Below, one piece after another: positions 38,488 to 45,689 of a stretch of 64,000 nt of DNA. The stretch is taken from positions 62,001-126,000 of the forward strand of contig NZ_QVMM01000003.1 of the NCBI RefSeq assembly GCF_010501065.1, read 5' to 3'. The notes beneath the pieces are model-generated. The model was not told the origin of the DNA. It made no database searches and saw only the letters and a list, made by a program, of their open reading frames with translations. The position numbers and the translations under genes are program-made. How positions within the stretch are numbered: position 1 is the first letter of the stretch; each line of letters begins with the position of its first letter. Source of the DNA: Dysgonomonas sp. 216 (GTDB taxonomy: Bacteria > Bacteroidota > Bacteroidia > Bacteroidales > Dysgonomonadaceae).

Positions 38488-40140
38488 TTATTTTTGGTAG
38501 AGGAAACGCCTTATGCTTCGCTTAGGTGTTTTCTCAAATTCTTCGTCTCTAATATTTACTTTTGTTATTTGACTGTACGACGGCAGTCTTTTATTGAGGT
38601 TTTTAATCTCATTCTGAAAGATACTTTCTATTTGAGATTGCTTTATGTTTCCTTTCTTTATTTGATCCTGATCGGGCACAATTAGTGCCACAAGTTTTCC
38701 TTCTTCCTCTATGATTAACGATTCCAGCACATAGGGGTAGTTGTTTAATAGTCCTTCTATCTCTTCGGGATATATATTTTGTCCCGAACCACCAAGAATC
38801 ATTGTTTTGCTGCGCCCTTTAATGTATATATGCCCATCTTTATCAATTACACCTAAGTCTCCGGTATGCAGCCATCCGTCGTTCTCTATAACCTTTTCTG
38901 TTTCTTCAGGGTTTTTGAAATAACCTAACATTACATTATCGCCTTTAACCATTATTTCGCCCGATATATTCTCTCGATCGGAAGAATCTATTTTTACAGA
39001 CATTCTGTCTACCGGTTTTCCGCACGATGTAGGGCGGTATGTTTCCCAATATTCATAACTTATTAATGGACCGCATTCGGTCATTCCATATCCAACAGTA
39101 TATGGAAATTTTATTTTTGTCAAAAAGTCTCCCACTTCTTTGTTTAAAGCAGCACCTCCAATAACCACTTCTACTAAGTTTCCACCAAAAGTAGCCATTA
39201 ACTTGTTGAGTACTTTTTTGTAAATAACTTGCTTGATAAAAGGAAGTTTAATTAAAGTTTTTACAGGCTGCTTATCGAGTTCGACAAAGACTTTGTTTTT
39301 TATAATTTTTTCGATAATAAGAGGAACTGCTATAATAAGTGTAGGCTTTACTTTGGCAAAGGCTTCTACTATTATTTGTGGAGAGGGTACCCGTGTCAGG
39401 AAATTAATATGACATCCTTTGGCTATCGATAATAATATTTCGAAAGCCAGTCCGTACATGTGTGCCATTGGAAGCATGCTGACAAAACCGTCGCCTCTTT
39501 TCACAAATGGGATCATATCAATTGCAAAACGGGTATTTGACCACAAACTTCTGTAGGGAATCATTACCCCTTTAGGGGTGCTCGTTGTTCCCGAAGTATA
39601 ATTTAAGACAGCAAGTTCTTCGGGTTTTTCTTTGTGGTATTTTACATCGTCTGGACTAAATCCATCAGGGTATTTTTTGTTGAAAACCAAATTGGTGTCA
39701 GAACCTATTTCTATAGTTTGTTCGGAACGTGATTTTATTATTGAAAAATCGTCAATTAGGATAATTGTTTCTACGGCAGGCATTTCTTTCGGGTCGAGCT
39801 TTTCCCATACATATTCGCCAACAAAAAGAAATTTTGCTTCGGAGTGATTTATTATATTGTGAATACTTTGACTATCAAAATCGTGCAGAATAGTTGTCGG
39901 AACAGCTCCGTAAGATATTGTTGCAAAAAAAGACACTACCCAGTTTGCCATGTTTCGTCCACAGATAGCAACAGTATTTCCTTTTTGTATGTTTAGAGAG
40001 TCGAATATAAGATGAAGTTCGGCTATTTTGTGTGCAAAATCCTTGTACTTATATGTTTGACCATTGTAATCGCTTAATGCGGGAAGATCCCAGTTGTTTT
40101 TAATGCTGTCTTCTATTATTGCCAAAAATCTGTTATCCAT
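38488..40140 (-). CDS. AMP-dependent acyl-CoA synthetase/ligase
   Basis: The 550-residue ANL-superfamily enzyme has P-loop LNYTSGTTSTPKGVMIP at about 195-211, MLPMAHMYGLAFEILL, VGYGMTECGPLISYE (A5 motif) and WLHTGDLGVIDKDGHIYIKGRSKTMILGGSGQNIYPEEIE (A7-A8, hinge). A C-terminal lysine region KRSIRRFLYQ closes the protein (A10-like). Long- or medium-chain fatty acid activation is expected. The paralog at 29340-31151 belongs to a different subgroup. The downstream regulator with a hemerythrin-like sensor suggests redox- or NO-linked control. Confidence 0.9.
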   Translation of the reverse strand: MDNRFLAIIEDSIKNNWDLPALSDYNGQTYKYKDFAHKIAELHLIFDSLNIQKGNTVAICGRNMANWVVSFFATISYGAVPTTILHDFDSQSIHNIINHSEAKFLFVGEYVWEKLDPKEMPAVETIILIDDFSIIKSRSEQTIEIGSDTNLVFNKKYPDGFSPDDVKYHKEKPEELAVLNYTSGTTSTPKGVMIPYRSLWSNTRFAIDMIPFVKRGDGFVSMLPMAHMYGLAFEILLSIAKGCHINFLTRVPSPQIIVEAFAKVKPTLIIAVPLIIEKIIKNKVFVELDKQPVKTLIKLPFIKQVIYKKVLNKLMATFGGNLVEVVIGGAALNKEVGDFLTKIKFPYTVGYGMTECGPLISYEYWETYRPTSCGKPVDRMSVKIDSSDRENISGEIMVKGDNVMLGYFKNPEETEKVIENDGWLHTGDLGVIDKDGHIYIKGRSKTMILGGSGQNIYPEEIEGLLNNYPYVLESLIIEEEGKLVALIVPDQDQIKKGNIKQSQIESIFQNEIKNLNKRLPSYSQITKVNIRDEEFEKTPKRSIRRFLYQK

Positions 40141-40247
40141 TTATTCGCCGTAAATTAAAACTAAAAAATAAAACTGTAAGAGTTAATTAGCTATCACTTT
40201 AGTTTTTATATTTAGTTTATGTGCTAACTATATATAAACTCATATCA

Positions 40248-40255
40248 CAAATATA
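40248..40255 (-). promoter_or_regulatory. -7 box for the acyl-CoA ligase/regulator pair
   Basis: The minus strand reads TATATTTG, an exact TAnnTTTG, 108 nt before the start. The minus-strand TTTG at 40268-40271 is 12 bp upstream. Confidence 0.45.
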
Positions 40256-40350
40256 TATCATAAATGTCAAAAAAACTCTTAATTTGCGACGAAAAAGAGA
40301 ATAACTGTTTTTTTGAATATAATTGCGTCCCAATATTTAACAAAAAAACA

Positions 40351-40358
40351 TATCTTTG
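40351..40358 (+). promoter_or_regulatory. -7 box for the UDP-glucuronate decarboxylase operon
   Basis: TATCTTTG is an exact TAnnTTTG, 89 nt before the ATG. Confidence 0.5.
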
Positions 40359-40446
40359 CTGCTTAGTGTTAAGCAAACTACTAGGGATGTTTGTCTGATG
40401 AATATCATAAAATTAGATTTTTAAGCCTGAAAATAAGACTAGATAA

Positions 40447-41385
40447 ATGTATAAAAAGAAGATTTTGGTAACCGGAGGAGCCGGATTTATAGGTTCTCAT
40501 TTATGTGAACGTTTATTGAATGAGGGAAATGAGGTTATCTGTTTAGATAATTATTTTACCGGATCGAAACAAAATATTATCCACTTAATGGATAATCCCT
40601 ACTTCGAACTTATAAGACACGATGTGTCGAATCCTTTTTATATAGAAGTTGACGAAATTTATAATTTAGCTTGTCCGGCATCTCCTGTTCATTATCAACA
40701 TGATGCAATCCAAACGGTAAAAACGTCAGTAATGGGGGCCATTAATATGTTGGGATTAGCAAAACGATTAAATATAAAGGTGTTACAGGCTTCTACCAGT
40801 GAAGTTTATGGCGATCCTGTTATACATCCGCAAGTTGAGTCTTATTGGGGAAATGTTAATCCGATAGGTATAAGATCTTGTTATGACGAGGGTAAGCGTT
40901 GTGCCGAGACTCTGTTTATGGACTATCATCGTCAGAACGGAGTAAAATCAAAGATTATACGTATATTTAACACTTACGGGCCTAATATGAATCCGAATGA
41001 TGGTCGTGTTGTTTCTAATTTCATAGTACAAGCTTTAAAAAATGAAGATATAACAGTGTTTGGAGATGGCTCTCAAACCCGTAGTTTTCAGTATGTTGAT
41101 GACTTGGTGGAAGGAATGGTGCGTATGATGAACTCGGATAACTCTTTTACAGGACCTGTGAACATCGGAAATCCGGGCGAATTTACAATGATTGAGTTAG
41201 CTACTCAGATAATAGATTTAATAGGTTCTAAATCGAAAATAGTATATCGTCCTTTACCTAGCGATGATCCGAAGCAACGTCAGCCAGATATCAGTTTAGC
41301 AAAAGAAAAACTGAATTGGGAACCAAAAGTGAATCTGCACGATGGATTAGTTAAAACAATAGAATATTTTGACAAAATTATATAA
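40447..41385 (+). CDS. UDP-glucuronate decarboxylase (UDP-xylose synthase), SDR family
   Basis: The 312-residue extended SDR enzyme is NAD-dependent. The Rossmann GGAGFIG is at about 10-16, and [12 protein letters not shown] is typical of the UXS group. [11 protein letters not shown] at about 74-84, [10 protein letters not shown] at about 115-124 and the catalytic Tyr146-x3-Lys150 (SCYDEGKR) follow. [10 protein letters not shown] and [14 protein letters not shown] are also diagnostic. It produces UDP-xylose (or the 4-keto intermediate) from UDP-glucuronate for surface glycans. It leads a run with the LIC_10190 membrane protein, a GT2 and rsmI. Confidence 0.92.
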   Translation: MYKKKILVTGGAGFIGSHLCERLLNEGNEVICLDNYFTGSKQNIIHLMDNPYFELIRHDVSNPFYIEVDEIYNLACPASPVHYQHDAIQTVKTSVMGAINMLGLAKRLNIKVLQASTSEVYGDPVIHPQVESYWGNVNPIGIRSCYDEGKRCAETLFMDYHRQNGVKSKIIRIFNTYGPNMNPNDGRVVSNFIVQALKNEDITVFGDGSQTRSFQYVDDLVEGMVRMMNSDNSFTGPVNIGNPGEFTMIELATQIIDLIGSKSKIVYRPLPSDDPKQRQPDISLAKEKLNWEPKVNLHDGLVKTIEYFDKII

Positions 41386-41425
41386 TGAAGAGGTAAGTAA
41401 ACTTATCTCTTCCCATTTTTAGATT

Positions 41426-42937
41426 ATGCTGGCTGTTTTTGTCTCGTGGATAATATGTACATTCATATCCTTGAATATAGGTAGGATGTTTATCAGGCTT
41501 TTCAATATTGGAAAGCAGTTGTATTCGTATAATGTTGCTGATACTTTTTTTATAGGGATATCAATTACAACATCGCTTCTTACTTTTGCATCTATTTGGT
41601 TGCCATTAAATAGCTTTGTTTTTGGAGGACTTTTCTTTTTATCAGCCTGTTTTTTTCTATATAATATATATAAAGGAGATTTTAAACAATTGATAGCTCT
41701 TAAATCAAAAATTGGAAGTTTATCTATTATATATAAAATTATACTAGCTGTAATTGTCCTTTTTTTAGCTTGTTTTGTTTTATTGCCTCCACTTGCTTAC
41801 GATACAGGTTTGTATCATTTACAAGCTTTGATGTGGCTGGAAGACTATTCTGTGATTCCGGGTTTGGGTAATATCCATGAGCGTTTAGGATTTAACTCCA
41901 ATGCTTTAATCATACATTCAATATTTTCTGCACAGGACATCTTCGGACTTCGTGTTTACGGAGTACAGTCTCTTTGCTTAATTGTTCTTTTGTGCTGGAT
42001 GACTTATAGAGCATCAAAATCTTCAATATTACATCAAATAGCATTGTTGTGTATAGGTGTTTTTACTATAGCGTGTTATTCGGGATTTTTGTCATCACCT
42101 TCGACTGATGTTCTTCCTAACGTATTTGTATTATATGTTTTGTTGAGGTTATTATTCGATACCGATTCGGTAAATAAATTACCTTTACTTTATTGGGTTG
42201 TTCCAATATTTAGCTTAACTCTAAAACTGTCTGTTACTCCTATTTGTATTGTTTGTATTGTGGTTCTATATTTTTTATATAAAGAAAAGCAGTATAAATC
42301 TATTGTGTTTTTGTTATTATTGAGCTGTTTTATTGTTATACCATGGTGTATTAGAAATATAATAATAACAGGTTATCTTATATATCCGTTTCCGGCAATC
42401 GACATTTTTAACTTTGATTGGAAAATACCAATTAAGATGGTCGAAGCTGAAAAGGCTTGGGTTACGTCGTGGGCCCGCTTTCCAAACCTTCATTATGAAG
42501 AAGTTTTCGAAATGCCGTTTTGGGTGTGGGGCAAGAGTTGGCTGTTACGGCATATTTGGTTTTTTAGAATGAATTTATTTGCTACTGGAATGGCAGGAAT
42601 TTCTCCTTTTATAATGTTGTATTCGTTCAAAAAAAATTTGCTAGAAAATAGTAAAATTATATATGTATGGAGTATTGCTATAATTGGGGTATTATTTTGG
42701 TTGATAATGGCGCCAGATGCTCGTTTTGGATTTGGTTTTATAGTTGCAACCGCTTTTATTCCGTTTCTAGGACTCAAATCCGGTCTTAAATTAAATAAGT
42801 ATAAGTTTGTAGCTCCCTTAGTCTTTGTTTTATATATAGTATATGCTTCGATATCTTTGTATAAAGATATAAACGAATATAAAGGGGAGCGTACCTCGCT
42901 TACTTTATGTATAAACCTCAAAGTGTTGACGCGGTGA
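41426..42937 (+). CDS. LIC_10190-like polytopic membrane protein, frameshifted near the 3' end
   Basis: The 503-residue polytopic protein has about 11-12 hydrophobic helices. It contains the family block YDTGLYHLQALMWLEDYSVIPG and GLGNIHERLGFNSNALIIHSIFS, as in LIC_10190-type membrane proteins, probable glycosyltransferase-like enzymes. The last roughly ten residues (CINLKVLTR after SLTL) look out of frame. The expected C-terminal block, including CFDQAYPCAVVYHNNLEMRGETV, continues in the -1 frame from about 42907. A one-base loss in the TTT run at 42904-42906 would explain it. The gene may be inactive, or the base may be a sequencing error. Confidence 0.7.
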   Translation: MLAVFVSWIICTFISLNIGRMFIRLFNIGKQLYSYNVADTFFIGISITTSLLTFASIWLPLNSFVFGGLFFLSACFFLYNIYKGDFKQLIALKSKIGSLSIIYKIILAVIVLFLACFVLLPPLAYDTGLYHLQALMWLEDYSVIPGLGNIHERLGFNSNALIIHSIFSAQDIFGLRVYGVQSLCLIVLLCWMTYRASKSSILHQIALLCIGVFTIACYSGFLSSPSTDVLPNVFVLYVLLRLLFDTDSVNKLPLLYWVVPIFSLTLKLSVTPICIVCIVVLYFLYKEKQYKSIVFLLLLSCFIVIPWCIRNIIITGYLIYPFPAIDIFNFDWKIPIKMVEAEKAWVTSWARFPNLHYEEVFEMPFWVWGKSWLLRHIWFFRMNLFATGMAGISPFIMLYSFKKNLLENSKIIYVWSIAIIGVLFWLIMAPDARFGFGFIVATAFIPFLGLKSGLKLNKYKFVAPLVFVLYIVYASISLYKDINEYKGERTSLTLCINLKVLTR

Positions 42938-43125
42938 AATATCATGGATATAGAGCGGGGATAGAGTTTGTTCCGCATCAGTTAGGTAGCATTGTGATAT
43001 ATACGCCATCATATATGAATCAGTGTTTCGATCAAGCATATCCTTGTGCTGTTGTGTACCATAACAATCTAGAAATGAGGGGTGAAACGGTGAGTGATGG
43101 ATTTAGAGTAAAGGGAAATAAATAA
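42907..43125 (+). pseudogene. Out-of-frame 3' fragment of the LIC_10190-like gene
   Basis: This 72-codon stretch in the -1 frame reads MYKPQSVDAVKYHGYRAGIEF, then PHQLGSIVIYTPSYMNQC and MRGETVSDGFRVKG. It resembles the extracytoplasmic C-terminus of the preceding gene's family. It has no start signal of its own. A stop codon at 42880-42882 in this frame limits the slip to the interval 42883-42930. Confidence 0.7.
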
Positions 43126-43140
43126 TTAATACAAAATTGC

Positions 43141-43854
43141 ATGAAACTATCGGTGGTAATTCCTGCTTATAATGAAGCTAAGACTATTCATCTAATATTG
43201 GATAAGGTTTTGGCTGTCAATTTAATTGGCGGAATGGAAAAAGAAATAATTATAGTAAATGATTTTTCGAAAGATAATACTGTTGAGGTTGTTGAAGAGT
43301 ATATGAGACAAAATCCAGCTTATGATATGAAATTATATAGCCAGCCTCGAAATATGGGTAAGGGTGCAGCACTTCACCGAGGAATAGCAGAAGCTACAGG
43401 CGATTATGTTATAATTCAGGATGCTGATTTGGAATATGATCCGGAAGAGTATAATCTTTTATTAAAGCCTGTTCTTGATGGTTTTGCCGATGTGGTATAT
43501 GGTTCTCGCTTTTTGGGTGGAAATCCACATCGTATATTGTTCTTTTGGCATTCTGTCGGTAATAAGTTGCTTACATTCGTTTCCAATATGTTTACCAATC
43601 TTAATCTGACAGATATGGAAACTTGCTATAAATTGTTCAGGGCTGATGTAATAAAAGGATTGAATTTGAAAGAGAATCGTTTTGGTTTTGAGCCGGAAGT
43701 TACAGCTAAGGTAGCGAAGATACCTAAAATAAGAATATATGAAGTTGGTATTTCTTATTACGGGCGCACTTACGAAGAAGGAAAAAAAATTGGGTGGCGC
43801 GATGGAGTCAGAGCCTTTATTTGTATGATAAAATATTCTTTTTTTTCGAAATAA
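43141..43854 (+). CDS. Dolichyl-phosphate mannose synthase-like GT2 glycosyltransferase
   Basis: This 237-residue GT2 enzyme has the DPM1/Dpm1-like core [64 protein letters not shown] and the acceptor motif [13 protein letters not shown]...[10 protein letters not shown]. It has no C-terminal membrane anchor, so it is a soluble or peripheral polyprenyl-phosphate hexosyltransferase. It is 15 bp after the frameshifted fragment, and its role may be to supply a polyprenyl-phosphate sugar to the membrane protein just upstream. Confidence 0.9.
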   Translation: MKLSVVIPAYNEAKTIHLILDKVLAVNLIGGMEKEIIIVNDFSKDNTVEVVEEYMRQNPAYDMKLYSQPRNMGKGAALHRGIAEATGDYVIIQDADLEYDPEEYNLLLKPVLDGFADVVYGSRFLGGNPHRILFFWHSVGNKLLTFVSNMFTNLNLTDMETCYKLFRADVIKGLNLKENRFGFEPEVTAKVAKIPKIRIYEVGISYYGRTYEEGKKIGWRDGVRAFICMIKYSFFSK

Positions 43855-43866
43855 AAATTTGAGACA

Positions 43867-44547
43867 TTGAGTTCTGCTAAACTATATATAGTTCCTACCC
43901 CTGTCGGAAATCTGGAAGATATGACTTTCAGGGCTGTTCGTATTTTGAAAGAAGCTAATATGATACTGGCAGAGGATACCCGTACGACAAGTGTTTTGTT
44001 GAAGCATTTTGAGATACAAAATAAAATGCAATCGTATCATAAATTTAATGAACATAAAAATGTGGCGGGTATTGTCGATAGACTTAATGCCGGAGAAGTT
44101 ATAGCTTTGGTATCGGATGCTGGTACGCCGGGAATTTCCGATCCGGGCTTTCTTATAGTCAGGGAGTGTGTTAAGGCTGGAGTCGAAGTAGAGTGTTTAC
44201 CTGGTGCTACAGCTTTTGTTCCAGCATTGGTAGCGTCGGGAATTCCTTGCGACAGATTTACATTTGAAGGCTTTCTTCCTCAAAAGAAAGGGCGACAGAC
44301 TAAATTGACTGAATTAGCGAGTGAGCAACGTACTATTGTTCTTTATGAATCGCCTTATCGAGTATTAAAAACATTGACTCAATTGGCTGAATTTTTAGGA
44401 GAAGGGCGTTATGCTGCTACATGCAGGGAAATTTCAAAGAAATTTGAAGAGATAAATAGGGGAACTTTAAAGGAACTTATAACTCATTTTTCGGAACACG
44501 AAGCACGGGGAGAATTTGTTATAATCGTGTCAGGAAAAGAAAATTAA
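43867..44547 (+). CDS. rsmI: 16S rRNA 2'-O-methyltransferase RsmI
   Basis: The 226-residue SAM-dependent methyltransferase modifies C1402 of 16S rRNA. It begins KLYIVPTPVGNLEDMTFRAVRILKEANMILAEDTRTT. The tetrapyrrole-methylase-fold motif VSDAGTPGISDPGF is at about 83-96, and LPGATAFVPALVASGIPCDRF follows. The start is a TTG at 43867, 12 bp after the GT2 stop; no ATG is available before the conserved region. The length is typical. Confidence 0.93.
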   Translation: MSSAKLYIVPTPVGNLEDMTFRAVRILKEANMILAEDTRTTSVLLKHFEIQNKMQSYHKFNEHKNVAGIVDRLNAGEVIALVSDAGTPGISDPGFLIVRECVKAGVEVECLPGATAFVPALVASGIPCDRFTFEGFLPQKKGRQTKLTELASEQRTIVLYESPYRVLKTLTQLAEFLGEGRYAATCREISKKFEEINRGTLKELITHFSEHEARGEFVIIVSGKEN

Positions 44548-44558
44548 ATTAAACAGTA

Positions 44559-44566
44559 TAATTTTG
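44559..44566 (+). promoter_or_regulatory. -7 box for the coiled-coil lipoprotein
   Basis: TAATTTTG is an exact TAnnTTTG, 84 nt before the ATG at 44650. Confidence 0.5.
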
Positions 44567-44649
44567 AACGAAATAAACGTATATTTGTTAATTAAGTAAG
44601 AGTTTTGAAAGAAATAATAATAAGAAAATTAACAAACAAATATTAGATT

Positions 44650-45522
44650 ATGAAAAAGCTATTTTTTTTACTGTTCGCTGCCACTGCTTTAGTATCGTGT
44701 AATGTGAAAAATTCAGACGAATATAAAGCTTTGCAGGCTAAGAATGACTCCTTAATGCAGGTAAATGAAAAAGGGGGCTCGGAACTTGCTGAAGTAATGG
44801 GTATCATTAACGATGTGGAAGAAAACTTTAACCAAATAAAAGAAGCTGAAAAGTATTTGACTGTTCAGTCGCAAGGTAAAGGTGAAATGACTTCTGATAC
44901 GAAAACTAGAGTTCAGGAGAATTTTCAAATGATTAATGATATATTAAAGAAAAATAAAACTGATATAGAAGCTCTGAATAAGCGTCTTAAAAACAGTTCG
45001 GGCGAGGTTTCTACTCTAAAAACAACAATAGAACGCTTAAATACTCAACTGACAGAACGTGCTAATGCGATAGTTAAATTGCAGAGCGATTTAGCAAGCC
45101 GTGATAAACAAATAATGGAATTGACATCGAATGTACATGATTTAACTCAAAATGTAGAAAATTTGTCTACCCAGGTAGAAAGTCAGGCTTCAACAATAAA
45201 AGAGCAGGATACAGCCTTAAATACAGCCTACTACATGTTTGGAACTTCTAGTGAGTTGAAGGATGCTAAAGTTGTGAAAGGTGGCTTTCTTTCTTCACCA
45301 AAAGTAATGAAAGAATCTATTGATAAATCGATATTTATTAAAATAGATATCCGTAATGTAAAGGCAATTCCTGTGTATGCGAAAAAAGCGAAAGTGTTGT
45401 CTGAACACCCCTCGGCAAGTTATAAACTAGATAAAGATGCTAATGGTCAGGTTGTTTTAAACATCTCCGATTATCAAAAATTTTGGAGTCTTACTCAGTT
45501 TCTTATTATAGAAGTAAATTAA
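44650..45522 (+). CDS. Coiled-coil lipoprotein of unknown function
   Basis: The 290-residue lipoprotein has lipobox LVSCN (Cys17). Residues about 25-190 form a long coiled coil (heptads in DIEALNKRLKNSSGEVSTLKTTI, and further on LASRDKQIMELTSNVHDL). A C-terminal beta-rich domain follows from AYYMFGTSSELKDAKVV to YQKFWSLTQFLIIEV. It likely sits in the periplasm, anchored to inner or outer membrane. Such proteins occur in many Bacteroidales, but I do not know a function. Its terminator at 45545-45580 isolates it from the next unit. Confidence 0.8.
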   Translation: MKKLFFLLFAATALVSCNVKNSDEYKALQAKNDSLMQVNEKGGSELAEVMGIINDVEENFNQIKEAEKYLTVQSQGKGEMTSDTKTRVQENFQMINDILKKNKTDIEALNKRLKNSSGEVSTLKTTIERLNTQLTERANAIVKLQSDLASRDKQIMELTSNVHDLTQNVENLSTQVESQASTIKEQDTALNTAYYMFGTSSELKDAKVVKGGFLSSPKVMKESIDKSIFIKIDIRNVKAIPVYAKKAKVLSEHPSASYKLDKDANGQVVLNISDYQKFWSLTQFLIIEVN

Positions 45523-45544
45523 AGATAGAATAAAATATTGACGG

Positions 45545-45580
45545 AAGCCTTATCCATTTTTGTGGATAAGGCTTTTTTGT
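45545..45580 (+). terminator. Terminator of the coiled-coil lipoprotein gene
   Basis: AAGCCTTATCC / GGATAAGGCTT stem (45545-45555 with 45564-45574) with T6. Confidence 0.88.
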
Positions 45581-45629
45581 TTCAAAGGTATTGAATACTA
45601 TTCTTCATATAATAATCATTGGTTGTCAT

Positions 45630-45659
45630 TTTGTCATAGCATTTTTTTGTTTATATTTG
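45630..45659 (+). promoter_or_regulatory. Complete promoter for the Sel1-repeat gene
   Basis: TTTG at 45630-45633, an 18 bp spacer and TATATTTG at 45652-45659. It is 30 nt before the ATG at 45690. Confidence 0.72.
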
Positions 45660-45689
45660 TTCGATAACAAACTTTAAATAGAACACCAT

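Larger units (their letters stand above)
40141..40446. other. Divergent intergenic region acyl-CoA ligase / UDP-glucuronate decarboxylase
   Basis: The 306 bp region has no gene. It carries outward-facing -7 boxes at 40248-40255 (minus) and 40351-40358 (plus). Both imply leaders of roughly 85-110 nt. No recognisable riboswitch or hairpin is obvious. Confidence 0.55.

Noticed and set aside
42907-43125. Independent small gene at 42907-43125
   Set aside because: Its product continues the C-terminal domain of the upstream membrane protein and overlaps it. A frameshift is the simpler explanation.
44650-45522. Coiled-coil lipoprotein as part of the HSP90/Sel1 cluster
   Set aside because: A strong terminator (45545-45580) and a full promoter (45630-45659) separate it from the Sel1 gene, and it is a periplasmic-type lipoprotein.
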